The notes under the pieces: generated by a model
Database searches by the model: none
Seen by the model: the letters and a program-made list of their open reading frames with translations, nothing else
What the model was told of the DNA's origin: nothing
Origin: JANMDU01 sp031375105
GTDB taxonomy: Bacteria > Pseudomonadota > Gammaproteobacteria > Burkholderiales > Burkholderiaceae_C
Assembly: GCA_031375105.1 (NCBI GenBank)
Contig: JANMHJ010000060.1
Span: 15,490-79,489 of the forward strand
DNA length: 64,000 nt
Reading direction: 5' to 3'
Part shown: one piece after another, positions 8,098-16,381 of the stretch
How positions within the stretch are numbered: position 1 is the first letter of the stretch
Layout: every line of letters starts with the position of its first letter
Translations under genes and position numbers: made by a program

Positions 8098-9939
8098 ATG
8101 CAAAAGGGCTTCTTCAGTAACATCACGATGCCCAGCATCATGCGCGAATACGCACAACTGATCGAACCACCGACGGACATCAGCCCCGAGAAGCACGCGC
8201 AATTATTAAAGATGACGTTTGAGCGTCTGATTTACGGCTTCACCGTGATGCCGATCATCGCCGCATTCGCAGCGCTTTTTTATGGCAGCCAACACGATGC
8301 GCTTTTGATGAGCCTATGGGCGCTAGGCTATTTGGCGGCTTACTTCTACAGGAAACGACTGATTCGCCAGTTCGATCACGATATGCGCGTGCTCGATGGT
8401 CTTGCCTTGATGGCGCATTGGGTGCCCAAACTCAAGCGCATCGTGAGCGCCCATGGCCTCGCACTTTGCGCCCCTTTCGTGCTGACAGCCTCAGAGCCTA
8501 GCTTTGAATTCAACACACTTTGGTATTTGGTGATTGCTGCGATCATGGCCAGCAATGCAGCGCATCAAACGCCAGTGCTGGGCGTTTTTGTGCGGTTTTT
8601 CAACTGCTCGTGGAACGTGGCCAGTGCGTTGTCTGTGATCGCTTATCCCGATCACTGGTACTACATCACGCCCATGATTTTGATGTTCACTGGCGCCAAT
8701 TACCGTCATGCGCTGATGGCACACAAGTTTTTCCTGCAACAGGTTCGCTTGGAAGAAAGCAGCACACGGTTGGCAGCTCAATTCAAAGAGGCCAAAGAAA
8801 TTGCCGAGGATGCGCTCAAGTCTAAGAATCGCTTTCTTGCCACGGCCAGTCATGATCTGCGCCAGCCTGTCCATGCCATGGGCATGTTGATAGAGGCCAT
8901 CTTGCACCGCAATCAGGATGAATCTCTGAAACCTGCTCTCAGAGATTTACGGTCTAGTTTGCGCGCCATGAACTTGATGTTCAATTCGCTGCTTGATTTG
9001 TCCAAACTCGAGTCAGGCGTGATTGCTGTAGAGCGCAAATCGGTGCATTTGCAAGCCCTCGTACACGAAATCGCCGCGCTTTTTGAGCACGATGCCAGGC
9101 ATTTGGGCTTGCAACTGCGTCTGCACCTGCCTCGTCAAGCAGCTATCGCCCATACGGATGCTAACTTGTTGCGCCAAGTGATTCTCAATTTGACGCAGAA
9201 CGCATTGCGCTACACACCGCAAGGTGGTGTCTTGCTGGCTGTGCGCAAAAGAGGTTTGGCTTGGCAAATCGAGGTATGCGACACAGGAATTGGCGTAGCC
9301 AAGGAGACCCAATCAGACATTTACCTGCCCTACTTTCGAAATGAGCACGCTTGGCGAATTGAATCAGAAGGATATGGATTAGGGCTGTCCGTTGTGGCGC
9401 GATGCGCGCTATTGCTGAAAGCTCCCGTCGATATGAGATCCACATTGGGGCGCGGCTCTAGGTTTTGGATTCTCGTGCCGAGTATTTCCTCTTCCACAGT
9501 ATCTCAAGTCGCTGAAGATGCTGATTTTTCTAAGCTATCCCCTCAAGAAAATACATTTCCTGCCATTAACCATGGGCGCTGCCTGATCGTGGAAGACGAC
9601 CCCCAAGTCGGTCGTGCATGGCTGGCTTTGATGCAAACTTGGGGCGTGGAGGCGCACATTGCCAGCAACTCGTCTGAGGCTTTTGCAAGTTTGCAAACTG
9701 GCTTTGTGCCACAAGCCATTCTTTGCGACGAGCGCCTGCGCGCTGGCGAAAGTGGTTTTGAATTGCTCAAGGCCTTGATGACTCAACTGCCCGACGCGCG
9801 GGGGGCGATGGTCAGCGGTGAATTCAATGCACCCGCATTGGTGCAGGCCGAAGAAGAAGGCTACTTGGTCCTGCGCAAGCCGGTAGATATTGGCTTGGTG
9901 CATGACTTACTTAGCCGCTGGCTCAAAGCGAAAAGATAA
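8098..9939 (+). CDS. Hybrid sensor histidine kinase with C-terminal receiver
   Basis: Inner-membrane sensor of 613 aa. Several hydrophobic segments fill residues ~40-210 (IYGFTVMPIIAAFAALFYG, LLMSLWALGYLAAYF, LWYLVIAAIMA). They are followed by a linker coiled coil and a HisKA domain with the phospho-His in ATASHDLRQPVHA near residue 250. The HATPase_c domain has N box NLTQNALRYTP and G boxes DTGIGVA and GYGLGLSV. A receiver from about 493 (CLIVEDDPQVG, acceptor in LCDERLR) ends the protein. There is no periplasmic sensor domain of note, so the stimulus may be sensed in the membrane. A likely sigma-54 enhancer site lies inside its 3' end. It sits immediately upstream of the nrt operon but has its own transcription unit. 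Confidence 0.88.
   Translation: MQKGFFSNITMPSIMREYAQLIEPPTDISPEKHAQLLKMTFERLIYGFTVMPIIAAFAALFYGSQHDALLMSLWALGYLAAYFYRKRLIRQFDHDMRVLDGLALMAHWVPKLKRIVSAHGLALCAPFVLTASEPSFEFNTLWYLVIAAIMASNAAHQTPVLGVFVRFFNCSWNVASALSVIAYPDHWYYITPMILMFTGANYRHALMAHKFFLQQVRLEESSTRLAAQFKEAKEIAEDALKSKNRFLATASHDLRQPVHAMGMLIEAILHRNQDESLKPALRDLRSSLRAMNLMFNSLLDLSKLESGVIAVERKSVHLQALVHEIAALFEHDARHLGLQLRLHLPRQAAIAHTDANLLRQVILNLTQNALRYTPQGGVLLAVRKRGLAWQIEVCDTGIGVAKETQSDIYLPYFRNEHAWRIESEGYGLGLSVVARCALLLKAPVDMRSTLGRGSRFWILVPSISSSTVSQVAEDADFSKLSPQENTFPAINHGRCLIVEDDPQVGRAWLALMQTWGVEAHIASNSSEAFASLQTGFVPQAILCDERLRAGESGFELLKALMTQLPDARGAMVSGEFNAPALVQAEEEGYLVLRKPVDIGLVHDLLSRWLKAKR
9828..9845. promoter_or_regulatory. NtrC-like binding site upstream of nrtA promoter
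   Basis: TGCACC-CGCATT-GGTGCA is a perfect dyad of the NtrC half-site. Its centre spacing is 6 nt, where I recall 5 for the usual site. It lies about 100 bp upstream of the -24 box, a normal enhancer distance, within the coding end of the kinase gene. A lone GGTGCA half-site follows at about 9898. Confidence 0.4.
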
Positions 9940-9941
9940 GT

Positions 9942-9957
9942 TGGCACGCTTCTCGCT
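9942..9957 (+). promoter_or_regulatory. Sigma-54 promoter of the nrt operon
   Basis: TTGGCACGCTTCTCGCTT (9941-9958) matches the -24/-12 consensus. GG (9943-9944) and GC (9955-9956) are exactly 10 nt apart. It predicts a start near 9968, just before the first hexaloop hairpin. Confidence 0.8.
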
Positions 9958-9970
9958 TATAGACATCCAA

Positions 9971-10101
9971 GGATCAAAGCTGATCCACTGATTCTTAGCT
10001 TTGCAATGGCGCAAGGCTGTCAATCAATCAGAACGAAGGCGTTCTTGATGCATTGCGCACAATTTTTGTGCGTTTGCATGCAAGCACGCCTTTTCTTTTT
10101 T
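9971..10101 (+). promoter_or_regulatory. ANTAR (NasT) antitermination leader: two hexaloops plus terminator
   Basis: Hairpin 1: GGATC-AAAGCT-GATCC (9971-9986). Hairpin 2: AGCTTTGC-AATGGC-GCAAGGCT (9997-10018) with one G-U pair. Both loops are six bases with A at position 1 and G at position 4, the reported signature of ANTAR RNA targets. About 20 nt later a long hairpin (10038-10090; GGCGTTCTTGATGCA pairs with TGCATGCAAGCACGCC apart from one mismatch and one bulge) is followed by TTTTCTTTTTT (10091-10101), a strong intrinsic terminator. Binding of NasT should relieve termination and allow nrtABD expression. Confidence 0.85.
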
Positions 10102-10136
10102 CCATTTCGTTTCCTGCTTTCTATAGGAGTAATGCC

Positions 10137-11381
10137 ATGAATGATTTCTTGAAAAAACAATTGAGCCGTCGCAAAGCGCTGCAAATCGGTGCGGTCGGCG
10201 CGGTTGGCCTGTCGCCTGCGCTGCGCAGCGCGGTGTATGCGCAAGGCTCTGATGCACCAGAAAAGAAAGAAGTCAAGATCGGCTTCATTCCACTGACCGA
10301 TTGCGCCAGTATCGTGATGGCTTCTGTATTGGGTATTGATCAGAAATACGGCGTGAAGATTATTCCGTCTAAAGAAGCGAGTTGGGCCAGCGTGCGCGAT
10401 AAGCTGCTCTCGGGCGAAAACGATATGACCCACCTGCTTTACGGCATGGCCTATGGTATTCAACTGGGCATTGGTGGCCCAAAACGTGACATGAACGTGC
10501 TCATGACACTCAACCACAATGGCCAAGCCATCACGCTGTCAAAGAAACTCGCCGAAAAAGGTGCGGTGGATTTGCCTGGCCTCGTGAAGCTGATGGGCAG
10601 CGAGAAGCGCGAATACACCTTTGCCCAAACCTTTCCCACCGGCACGCATGCGATGTGGCTCTATTACTGGCTGGCCTCTGGCGGCATCAATCCGCTGCAA
10701 GATGCCAAGGTGATCACCGTGCCTCCTCCGCAAATGGTGGCCAATATGCGCGTGGGCAATATGGACGGCTACTGTGTTGGCGAGCCATGGAATCACCGCG
10801 CTGTGGCCGATGGCATCGGCATCACCGCTGAGACCACGCAAGGAGTTTGGAAAGATCATCCTGAAAAAGTACTGGGCGTGACGGCTGATTTCGCTAAGAA
10901 AAACCCCAACACCTGCCGCGCAGTGACGGCAGCCATCATTGAAGCGGGCAAGTGGATTGACGCTGGCCTGCAAAACAAAAACAAAATGGCCGAGACGATT
11001 GCCGATAAAGCCTATGTCAACACCAGCGTCGATGTGATCAACCAGCGTATTTTGGGCCGCTACCAAAACGGCTTGGGCAAAACTTGGGACGACCCGAATT
11101 ACATGAAATTCTTCAACGATGGCGCAGTGAGCTACCCTTATCTGTCGGATGGCATGTGGTTCCTCACACAGCACAAACGCTGGGGCCTGCTCAAAGATCA
11201 TCCCGATTATCTGGCTGTAGCCAAGTCTGTGAACCGCACCGACATTTACAAACAAGCTGCGGCGGCCGCGAAAGTCAGTGTGCCTAAGAGCGACATGCGC
11301 ACCAGCAAGCTGATCGACGGTGTGACTTGGGACGGTACCAATCCCGCCAAGTATGCAGATGGTTTCAAGATCAAAGCTTGA
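10137..11381 (+). CDS. nrtA: Nitrate ABC transporter substrate-binding protein NrtA
   Basis: Periplasmic nitrate (possibly nitrite/cyanate) binding protein of the CmpA/NrtA family, 414 aa. A Tat signal (LSRRKALQIGAVGAVG) is cleaved near VYAQG. The mature domain starts KIGFIPLTDCASIVMA, the conserved NrtA opening, and continues with GLPGLVKLMG and FAQTFPTGTHAMWLYYWLA. The ATG at 10137 has AGGAG at 7 nt; an open frame from 10053 only extends back through the leader terminator. First gene of the operon nrtA-nrtB-nrtD-sensor-receiver-cheX, under the sigma-54 promoter and NasT leader just upstream. A NasS role is less likely because it is exported. Confidence 0.93.
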   Translation: MNDFLKKQLSRRKALQIGAVGAVGLSPALRSAVYAQGSDAPEKKEVKIGFIPLTDCASIVMASVLGIDQKYGVKIIPSKEASWASVRDKLLSGENDMTHLLYGMAYGIQLGIGGPKRDMNVLMTLNHNGQAITLSKKLAEKGAVDLPGLVKLMGSEKREYTFAQTFPTGTHAMWLYYWLASGGINPLQDAKVITVPPPQMVANMRVGNMDGYCVGEPWNHRAVADGIGITAETTQGVWKDHPEKVLGVTADFAKKNPNTCRAVTAAIIEAGKWIDAGLQNKNKMAETIADKAYVNTSVDVINQRILGRYQNGLGKTWDDPNYMKFFNDGAVSYPYLSDGMWFLTQHKRWGLLKDHPDYLAVAKSVNRTDIYKQAAAAAKVSVPKSDMRTSKLIDGVTWDGTNPAKYADGFKIKA

Positions 11382-11392
11382 AGGAGTAGACC

Positions 11393-12337
11393 ATGGTTGC
11401 CGCCGTCTTTCACAACCCCTTGCCTGAACCCGTTGCGCCCCTCAAACGGGCTCAGGGGAGCATGGTCAATGCTATGAATTCCATAGCATCTGGTGCAGAT
11501 TCTATAACGGCTAACGCCTCAAAAGTATCTCAAAAAACAGCGTCTATGCCGTTTGACTGGCGTGGCCTGTGGCTCAAGATCGTGCCACCAGTCGCTGGTA
11601 TGGCGCTGCTCGTTGGCATCTGGCAGCTCATTGCCATGGGCAGCAAGGGCACGTTCCCCACCCCGTTTGACACCGGTGTGCAGGCGGTGACGATTTTCTC
11701 CGATCCGTTTTACAGCAAAGGACCGAATGACCAAGGCATTGGCTGGAACATTTGGAGTTCATTGAAGCGCGTGGCCGTGGGCTTTGGCTTGGCTGCTTTG
11801 GTGGGTATCCCGCTGGGTTTCATGATTGGGCGTTTCACGTTTTTGAACCGCATGTTTGGGCCTTTGATCAGCTTGCTGCGCCCTGTGTCTCCACTGGCTT
11901 GGCTGCCGATTGGTCTGCTGGTGTTCAAAGGCGCGCATCCTGCTGCGATCTGGACGATTTTCATCTGCTCCATCTGGCCGATGATCATTAACACCGCCGT
12001 GGGTGTGCAGCGCGTACCGCAAGACTACATGAACGTCGCTCGCGTGCTGAATCTGTCTGAATGGAAGATCATCACGAAAATTTTGTTTCCTGCCGTGTTG
12101 CCTTATATGCTGACCGGCGTGCGCTTGGCTGTCGGCACAGCTTGGCTCGTGATTGTTGCGGCTGAAATGCTGACAGGCGGCGTGGGCATTGGCTTCTGGG
12201 TCTGGGATGAGTGGAACAACCTGAATGTGAAAAACATCATCATCGCGATCTTCGTGATCGGCGTGGTGGGGCTGATCCTCGAATGGATGCTCATCAAACT
12301 GGCTGGCGCGTTCACTTATGAAGAAGTGAAGGCATAA
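11393..12337 (+). CDS. nrtB: Nitrate ABC transporter permease NrtB
   Basis: Inner-membrane permease, 314 aa, BPD_transp_1 fold. The EAA-type loop lies around residues 215-240 (VLNLSEWKIITKILFPAVLPYMLTG), and about six transmembrane segments start near residue 65. The ATG at 11393 follows AAGGAG. The first 60 residues are low in complexity and polar; within them element A copy R3 encodes AMNSIASGADSITA, a cytoplasmic tail that should tolerate inserts. It lies between nrtA and the ATPase with 11 bp gaps on both sides. Confidence 0.93.
   Translation: MVAAVFHNPLPEPVAPLKRAQGSMVNAMNSIASGADSITANASKVSQKTASMPFDWRGLWLKIVPPVAGMALLVGIWQLIAMGSKGTFPTPFDTGVQAVTIFSDPFYSKGPNDQGIGWNIWSSLKRVAVGFGLAALVGIPLGFMIGRFTFLNRMFGPLISLLRPVSPLAWLPIGLLVFKGAHPAAIWTIFICSIWPMIINTAVGVQRVPQDYMNVARVLNLSEWKIITKILFPAVLPYMLTGVRLAVGTAWLVIVAAEMLTGGVGIGFWVWDEWNNLNVKNIIIAIFVIGVVGLILEWMLIKLAGAFTYEEVKA
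11471..11512 (+). repeat. Element A copy R3 (inside nrtB N-terminus)
   Basis: GCTATGAATTCCATAGCATC, then TGGTGCAGATTCTATAACGGCT with a break at GATTC. It is in sense orientation and reads IASGADSITA, the same frame as R7 in murI. Confidence 0.85.
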
Positions 12338-12348
12338 AAGGATCACTC

Positions 12349-13167
12349 ATGGATAAGTACATCGAAATTTCTGACGTTGCCCAAACCTTCAAAACTGCCA
12401 AGGGTCTGTTCCCTGCACTCAAAGACATTAACCTGAGCGTGAGCAAAGGCGAGTTTGTCACCTTGATTGGGCATTCTGGTTGCGGCAAATCAACTTTGCT
12501 CAATTTGATCGCTGGTCTCACCACGCCCACCGAAGGCACTTTGCTCTGCGCCAACCGCGAAATCAAAGGCCCAGGCCCTGAGCGTGCGATGGTGTTTCAA
12601 AATCATTCACTGCTACCTTGGCTCACTTGTTATGAGAATGTGTATCTGGCGGTGGAGCGCGTCTTTGGTAGCACCACGACGAATCGCGTAGGAGAAAGCA
12701 AAGCGCAACTGAAGAAACGCACTGAAGCCGCGCTTGACATGGTCGGCTTAACACCTGCACTGCAAAAGCGACCGGGCGAAATTTCTGGTGGCATGAAGCA
12801 ACGCGTAGGTATTGCACGTGCGCTGTCAATGGAGCCACAAGTGCTGCTGATGGACGAACCTTTTGGTGCATTGGATGCACTCACTCGCGCCAAGCTGCAA
12901 GATGAGTTGTTAGAGATCGTGCAAAAGACGCACAGCACCGTGGTGATGGTCACGCATGATGTGGACGAAGCCGTGTTGCTCTCAGACCGGATCGTGATGA
13001 TGACCAATGGCCCGGCGGCCACGATTGGCGATATCCTGCCTGTCGATCTACCCCGCCCGCGCAATCGTGTGGAGCTAGCGCAAAGCACAGACTATGTGCA
13101 ATACCGCCGCACAGTGCTTGATTTTCTCTACAACCGCCAGTCGCATGTAGAGAAACTGACCGCCTAA
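12349..13167 (+). CDS. nrtD: Nitrate ABC transporter ATP-binding protein NrtD
   Basis: Cytoplasmic ATPase of the nitrate importer, 272 aa. Walker A GHSGCGKST near residue 42, Q-loop VFQNHSLLPW, signature SGGMKQRVGIARAL, Walker B VLLMDEPFGALD and H-loop MVTHDVDEAV are all intact. It lacks the extra NrtA-like domain of cyanobacterial NrtC, so it corresponds to NrtD. AAAGG precedes the ATG. A 36 bp gap leads to the sensor kinase gene, with no terminator seen between them. Confidence 0.93.
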   Translation: MDKYIEISDVAQTFKTAKGLFPALKDINLSVSKGEFVTLIGHSGCGKSTLLNLIAGLTTPTEGTLLCANREIKGPGPERAMVFQNHSLLPWLTCYENVYLAVERVFGSTTTNRVGESKAQLKKRTEAALDMVGLTPALQKRPGEISGGMKQRVGIARALSMEPQVLLMDEPFGALDALTRAKLQDELLEIVQKTHSTVVMVTHDVDEAVLLSDRIVMMTNGPAATIGDILPVDLPRPRNRVELAQSTDYVQYRRTVLDFLYNRQSHVEKLTA

Positions 13168-13203
13168 TTCGCTGCGCAATCACTCACCCACGGAATCAGG
13201 CCC

Positions 13204-15411
13204 ATGAACCGACCCAGACCCACGATGGCCTCTGCGCTTGCTGCTGGCGCGGGCGTCGGTGCACCAAATACACAATCGGTGCAACTGCCAGCCAAGCGTC
13301 CAGCCAAGACAGGCTTCAGTCTCGGCAAATATCGCGAGGTCGTGATTGCCGTGGCGCTGTTCCTGATCTTCGATCTGGGCGTATTGGTACTGAATTTCTA
13401 TATTTCTTTCCAGATCAGCGAAGATGCGACAGCGATCAATTTGGCAGGCCGCCAACGCATGCTCAGCCAGCGCACCACCAAGGCGATCTATGCGGTAGAG
13501 GATCAAATCAGCCAAAGTGGACGCGCAGGAGATGACGGCAAAGAACTGGAAAGCGCTATCAAACTGTTTGACAACACGTTAAAAGCCTTCCGTGATGGTG
13601 GCACAGTCACTGGCGGCGATGGCAAACCCGTACAACTGAATGCCGTCACATCGCCGAAAGCGCAAGAAGCCATTGCAAAAACACAGGCGCTGTGGCAACC
13701 CTTGCTTGAGAAAGCAAACACTCTTCTTTTACCAAACCCCACGCCTGAACAGGTGCGCGATACCGTCGCTTATGCACGCTCGAACAACGTCGCCCTACTC
13801 GCACGAATGAACGACATGACCACCGCATTGGAGCAAGATGCGTCAGACCGTGCTTCGCGCTTGCGCTTGGTGCAAACGGTGGGCATTGTTTTGGCATTGC
13901 TTAACTTCGTTTTCATCTTGTTCAAATTCATCCGTAGTTTGCGCCGCGCAGACGAGATGGCCGAGCAAGTGGCCAATGAAAACCGAGAAATTCTGGCCAG
14001 TGTGCGCGAGGGTTTGTTTCTCGTCACGCCCGATATGCGTATCGGCACGCAGATTGCCAAAGCCAGTCACGATCTGTTTGGTAAACCAGTTCATCCGGGC
14101 GATGCTTTGTTGGATCTGCTCAAGCCCATGGTATCGAACAAAATATTGCAAGACACGACCGATTACCTTGATCTGCTCTTTACACCGCATGTCAAAGAGC
14201 AATTGGTGCAGAGCATCAATCCCTTGAGTGATGTGCAGCTGTTTGTGACGAATCGCTTGGGGAAATCAGTATTGCGGCATCTCTCCTTTGCTTTCAATCG
14301 CACCATTGAAAACAATATCGTCTCTCATCTGCTTGTCACCGTACAAGACATCACCGTCCGAAAGGAATTGGAAGTTGCGCTGCAAGAGCATAAGCAAGGT
14401 GCGCAAAAAGAAATCACGATGATGCTCAAGGCGCTGGAGACAGATTCTGGCCAGCTGGCAGAATTTGTGGGGCGCTCAGAGCGCGAACTGATGCAGGTCA
14501 ATTTGGAGTTGCGTGAGCTCGCCCATATTGGGTCTGCTCGTGAAACACAAGTGGTGATTGAATCGGTGTTTCGCCGCATCCATGCCTTCAAAGGTGAATC
14601 GCAAACACTCGGCCTAGAAGTGCTCAGTATAGAAGCACATGCCATGGAAACGCTTCTTGCGCAACTAAGAAGCGCAGATTCACCCGGCCAAGAAGCCTTG
14701 CTGCAACTGCCCATTCATCTGGAGAGCTTGCTCGCAAAGTTGTCTATCTTCCGCGATATCTCTTCACGAACAAAAGCGCCATCTGCCCATCACCAAAAGC
14801 CATCGGGTCAAGCATTGACTGCTAGCGCGGTAAACCAAACTGCGTCGAGCTTTGCCTCACAGCTGAGCATGCTGGCCAGTGATATCGCACGTGACACAGG
14901 CAAGAGCGTAGAACTGGCCGTGCAATTGGATACTTTGCCTCAGCTGCCTGCAAGCTTGCAGCAAACCGTGAAAGACATCTGCATTCAGTTGCTACGCAAC
15001 GCGGTGGTGCATGGCATTGAAGCATCTAGCCAACGGGTGACTCTAGGTAAGTCTGTGGCTGGTCAAATTCAGATGAACTTACTAACCGGTGAGGGGCATT
15101 GGCTCTTGAACGTGCGTGATGATGGCGCTGGCCTGTCTGCGCCGCGCATCCGCGAACGGCTTGTGCAGCTGGCCTGGTACAGCGCAGAGCAAGTCAAGAG
15201 CATGGAAGATAAAACAGTCATCGCACATATTTTCAAACCTGGTTTTTCTACTGCTGCCAACGAAGGCGCTGCCAGCCTGCACGCCGGGCGCGGTGTGGGC
15301 TTGGATCTGGTGCAGGCAAAAGCTAAGCAAATCGGGGCACAAATCGGCCTAGGTTCAGTGCCCGATCAATACACAGAATTTCGCGTGAAATTCAGCGGAG
15401 GCTCTGCATGA
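13204..15411 (+). CDS. PilJ/NarX-like membrane sensor fused to CheA-like kinase
   Basis: 735 aa, probably a nitrate sensor. TM1 is at ~47-69. A periplasmic PilJ-type domain follows, with INLAGRQRMLSQRTTK at 78-93, a sequence resembling the nitrate-binding P-box of NarX. TM2 is at ~219-240. A PAS-like cytoplasmic domain (~260-390), a coiled coil, an Hpt domain with RRIHAFKGES (His near 460) and a CheA-type HATPase (QLLRNAVVHGIE near 596, DDGAGL, GRGVGLDLV) complete it. The CheA P3 dimer and CheW domains seem to be missing. It ends by overlapping a single-domain receiver by 4 nt, and a CheX phosphatase follows. The NarX analogy is from motif similarity only. Confidence 0.8.
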   Translation: MNRPRPTMASALAAGAGVGAPNTQSVQLPAKRPAKTGFSLGKYREVVIAVALFLIFDLGVLVLNFYISFQISEDATAINLAGRQRMLSQRTTKAIYAVEDQISQSGRAGDDGKELESAIKLFDNTLKAFRDGGTVTGGDGKPVQLNAVTSPKAQEAIAKTQALWQPLLEKANTLLLPNPTPEQVRDTVAYARSNNVALLARMNDMTTALEQDASDRASRLRLVQTVGIVLALLNFVFILFKFIRSLRRADEMAEQVANENREILASVREGLFLVTPDMRIGTQIAKASHDLFGKPVHPGDALLDLLKPMVSNKILQDTTDYLDLLFTPHVKEQLVQSINPLSDVQLFVTNRLGKSVLRHLSFAFNRTIENNIVSHLLVTVQDITVRKELEVALQEHKQGAQKEITMMLKALETDSGQLAEFVGRSERELMQVNLELRELAHIGSARETQVVIESVFRRIHAFKGESQTLGLEVLSIEAHAMETLLAQLRSADSPGQEALLQLPIHLESLLAKLSIFRDISSRTKAPSAHHQKPSGQALTASAVNQTASSFASQLSMLASDIARDTGKSVELAVQLDTLPQLPASLQQTVKDICIQLLRNAVVHGIEASSQRVTLGKSVAGQIQMNLLTGEGHWLLNVRDDGAGLSAPRIRERLVQLAWYSAEQVKSMEDKTVIAHIFKPGFSTAANEGAASLHAGRGVGLDLVQAKAKQIGAQIGLGSVPDQYTEFRVKFSGGSA

Positions 15412-15776
15412 GATTGCTGATTGTGGACGACTCCAACATGATCCGCACGCGTATCTCGCGCATCGTGGGCTCAGGCAAACTAGGGCATATCGCCATCGTG
15501 GGCTTGGCACGGAATGGCGTGGAGGCGGTGCGTATTGCCAAGGTCGCCAAACCCGATGTTGTCACCATGGACTTGACCATGCCCGAGATGGATGGCCTGC
15601 CCTGCATTGAAGCCATTATTAAAATTTTGCCGCAAACCAATATCCTCGTGGTGAGCGCCTTGAGCGACAAAGCCACAGCCATTGCTGCGCTCAAGTTGGG
15701 TGCACGCGGCTTTGTGGCCAAACCCTTCAGTGACGATGAGCTGCAGCTGGCCTTGCTTGATGTGATGGAGAAATAA
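15408..15776 (+). CDS. Single-domain response regulator (CheY-like)
   Basis: 122 aa, receiver only. All phosphorylation residues are present: Asp7/Asp8 (IVDDSN), acceptor Asp55 (MDLTMPEMDG), Ser83 and Lys105 (AKPFS). The sequence resembles CheY and CheB receivers (LVVSALSDKATAIAALKLGARGFVAKPFS). No output domain follows, so it must act by protein contact or as a phosphate sink. ATGA overlap with the kinase gene indicates translational coupling. It is likely phosphorylated by the CheA-like kinase and dephosphorylated by the next gene product. Confidence 0.88.
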   Translation: MRLLIVDDSNMIRTRISRIVGSGKLGHIAIVGLARNGVEAVRIAKVAKPDVVTMDLTMPEMDGLPCIEAIIKILPQTNILVVSALSDKATAIAALKLGARGFVAKPFSDDELQLALLDVMEK

Positions 15777-15778
15777 GA

Positions 15779-16249
15779 ATGGCTCAAATCAGTGAAGCCG
15801 AGTTGAGGTTGTTTGTCGACTCCGTGAAAAACTATTTTTTCATCACCACGCGTCAAGAACCCCAAGTGACCTCTGCCTATTTGGGCTCGGAGAATATGCA
15901 AGGCCATGAATTCAATGGCTTGGTGAGCTTTTCTGGCAGCTACAACGGGCATGTGATCGTCTCGATGCCCGCACGCATGGTGCGCGAGCTGCTCCTGCTT
16001 CAGCATGAAACCGATCTCAATGAAGATAACTTGCTGGATGCGGTGGGCGAAGTGGCCAACACATTGGGTGGCAATGCTCGCAAGCAACTCGGCGCAGGCT
16101 TAGAAATTTCTGTGCCTGTGAAATTTCAAGGCCATTTGAGTCACAGCGAAGGTGCACGAACTCGCGTGCGCAAGCGGCCTTTTGTGATCACACTGCGCTG
16201 GAACCATCACAGTGCCCTGGTTTGCGTCGATTTGGAGAGAACGCACTGA
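15779..16249 (+). CDS. CheX-family phosphatase-like protein
   Basis: 156 aa with a CheX/CheC-like fold. The helix GEVANTLGGNARKQL carries the catalytic pair Glu91 and Asn94 of CheX/CheC/FliY aspartyl-phosphate phosphatases. Preceding strands (FNGLVSFSGSYNGHVIVSMP) match the family. It starts 2 nt after the receiver gene, so the receiver is the obvious substrate. No flagellar or chemotaxis gene lies nearby, so this signalling set most likely serves nitrate uptake rather than motility. Confidence 0.75.
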   Translation: MAQISEAELRLFVDSVKNYFFITTRQEPQVTSAYLGSENMQGHEFNGLVSFSGSYNGHVIVSMPARMVRELLLLQHETDLNEDNLLDAVGEVANTLGGNARKQLGAGLEISVPVKFQGHLSHSEGARTRVRKRPFVITLRWNHHSALVCVDLERTH

Positions 16250-16328
16250 TTCTGTGCCATTCGACGCTAGATTTAGACTCCAAAGCTGCATCACGGTGCA
16301 ATCCCATTCTTTGTGTGCGCCCAATTTC

Positions 16329-16345
16329 TGGCACGGTTCTCGCAC
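16329..16345 (+). promoter_or_regulatory. Sigma-54 promoter of the nitrate transporter gene
   Basis: CTGGCACGGTTCTCGCACT (16328-16346) has GG (16330-16331) and GC (16342-16343) 10 nt apart. The predicted start is near 16355, giving a leader of about 27 nt that is too short for an ANTAR element. Confidence 0.75.
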
Positions 16346-16381
16346 TATTCCTGTGAATCAAAAACACAACACGGGATTTTC

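Noticed and set aside
10053..10136. Longer start for nrtA
   Set aside because: It would place the leader terminator inside the coding region. The ATG at 10137 has AGGAG and begins the Tat signal.
16289..16304. TGCA-TCAC-GGTGCA as an NtrC site for the nitrate transporter
   Set aside because: Only one half-site is good and the spacing is too short.
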